Source: Longilinea sp035560795
Lineage (GTDB): Bacteria > Chloroflexota > Anaerolineae > Anaerolineales > Anaerolineaceae
NCBI GenBank assembly: GCA_035560795.1
Contig: DATMYV010000015.1
Span: 34,556 to 98,555 of the forward strand
Length of the DNA stretch: 64,000 nt
Direction: 5' to 3'
Shown piece after piece: positions 63,603 to 64,000 of the stretch. How positions within the stretch are numbered: the first letter of the stretch is position 1; each line of letters opens with the position of its first letter. A program made the position numbers and the translations under genes. The notes under the pieces are model-generated. The model saw only the letters and a list, made by a program, of their open reading frames with translations. It was not told the DNA's origin and did not search any database.

Positions 63603-63872
63603 ATGGCAAGTATGTTAATTCAACATCAGGTAAAAGACTTTGCGGCGTGGAAAAAAGTATTTGATTCTTCTATCGATTTACGCACCGCTTCCGGTGAACT
63701 TTCAGCCCAGGTTTATCGCGACGCGAGCAACCCGAGCATGATAACCACCATAAATAAGTGGAATTCACTTGCAAACGCTCAAAAATTCGCCCATTCTCCG
63801 GAGCTAAAGGCAGCGATGGAAAAAGCGGGCGTATTGGGACAACCAAATGTCTCTTTCATAAACGAAGCATAA
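63603..63872 (+). CDS. Small dimeric alpha/beta-barrel protein (ABM/EthD-like)
   Basis: 89 residues. MLIQHQVKDFAAWKKVFDSS opens like antibiotic-biosynthesis-monooxygenase or DUF1330-type ferredoxin-like folds, followed by SAQVYRDASNPSMITTINKWNSLANAQKFAHSPELKAAMEKAGV, a typical second half (the aromatic W and the HSPELK stretch). Probably a cytoplasmic enzyme or binding protein; substrate unknown. ATG 63603 is supported by AAAGGAG. Confidence 0.75.
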   Translation: MASMLIQHQVKDFAAWKKVFDSSIDLRTASGELSAQVYRDASNPSMITTINKWNSLANAQKFAHSPELKAAMEKAGVLGQPNVSFINEA

Positions 63873-63921
63873 TCGCGAAGGAATTTGACTCTGATTTGAT
63901 CCAGTCCTTCCAGACTTCAGG

Positions 63922-63956
63922 AGGGGCTGGTTTTATTCCCTACCAGCTTTTATTTT
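63922..63956 (+). terminator. Terminator of the ABM-like gene
   Basis: GCTGGT / ACCAGC hairpin (63926-63931 with 63942-63947), followed by TTTTATTTT. Confidence 0.75.
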
Positions 63957-64000
63957 CAGGTTTGAGAGAATCCTGATATGAAACTGTCATAATTCTAAGA

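Overview
The window looks like ordinary chromosome from an anaerobic member of the Chloroflexota, most likely Anaerolineae. This is an inference from gene content; no taxonomic marker was searched. The content includes a group 4 [NiFe] hydrogenase, T-box riboswitches on aminoacyl-tRNA synthetase genes, a glycine-tailed RRM protein, an energy-coupling-factor (ECF) importer with fused ATPases, LytR-CpsA-Psr and lipobox proteins without an outer-membrane gene set, and several genes whose start codon sits 6-7 nt after a TATAAT-like box. There is no prophage, insertion sequence or CRISPR array.

Layout. 1-2.7 kb: the 3' end of a membrane-bound hydrogenase operon (large subunit, membrane anchor, ferredoxin, maturation protease). 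2.7-7.4 kb: a polytopic GT-C-like membrane protein and a HerA-like ATPase. 7.4-12 kb, minus strand: YceI lipoprotein, recR-ybaB-dnaX, a DUF1992 protein and a lamin-tail protein. 12-13.2 kb: a NYN protein followed by an RNA-rich interval with a C-rich-loop sRNA candidate, a 6S-like RNA, tRNA-Arg(CCU) and a short hairpin transcript. 13.2-17.7 kb: two unrecognised proteins, a cysteine-desulfurase-like enzyme, Hsp20 and BirA. 17.7-24.3 kb: gyrA, the pst phosphate importer, then tRNA-Val(CAC) with a tandem array derived from its own 3' half. 24.4-32.8 kb: FAH-family enzyme, LRR protein, LCP protein, ABC1 kinase, PH-domain protein, RRM protein, sugar-binding lipoprotein and a Nudix hydrolase. 33-36 kb: T-box and valS. 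36-43 kb: acetyltransferase, a nucleoside-phosphorylase-like protein and a very large hybrid histidine kinase. 43-48.6 kb: acetyltransferase, FtsK, Nudix, anti-sigma, ECF sigma and DUF3054. 48.7-57.5 kb: UbiA prenyltransferase, T-box and serS, DUF456, PHP, ferritin, rlmB, cysS and a PIN/TRAM protein. 57.7-58 kb: tRNA-Glu(CUC), again followed by a rearranged copy of its own 3' half. 58-64 kb: aldo/keto reductase, then an operon of S-adenosyl-L-methionine hydrolase plus a complete ECF importer, and two small proteins.

The most unusual signal is that two unrelated tRNA genes (Val at 23.8 kb, Glu at 57.7 kb) are each followed by partial copies of their own 3' half, and both sets of copies carry the same 19-nt cassette CACCATCGAGGTGCAGGGG in the anticodon/variable region. 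A third, degenerate cassette lies at 57976. Second is the 12.5-13.2 kb RNA cluster: two hairpins there carry the identical loop UCCCCCC, and a third, 500 nt further on, has a UCCCCC loop. Third is the S-adenosyl-L-methionine hydrolase/ECF importer operon, whose substrate is unknown.
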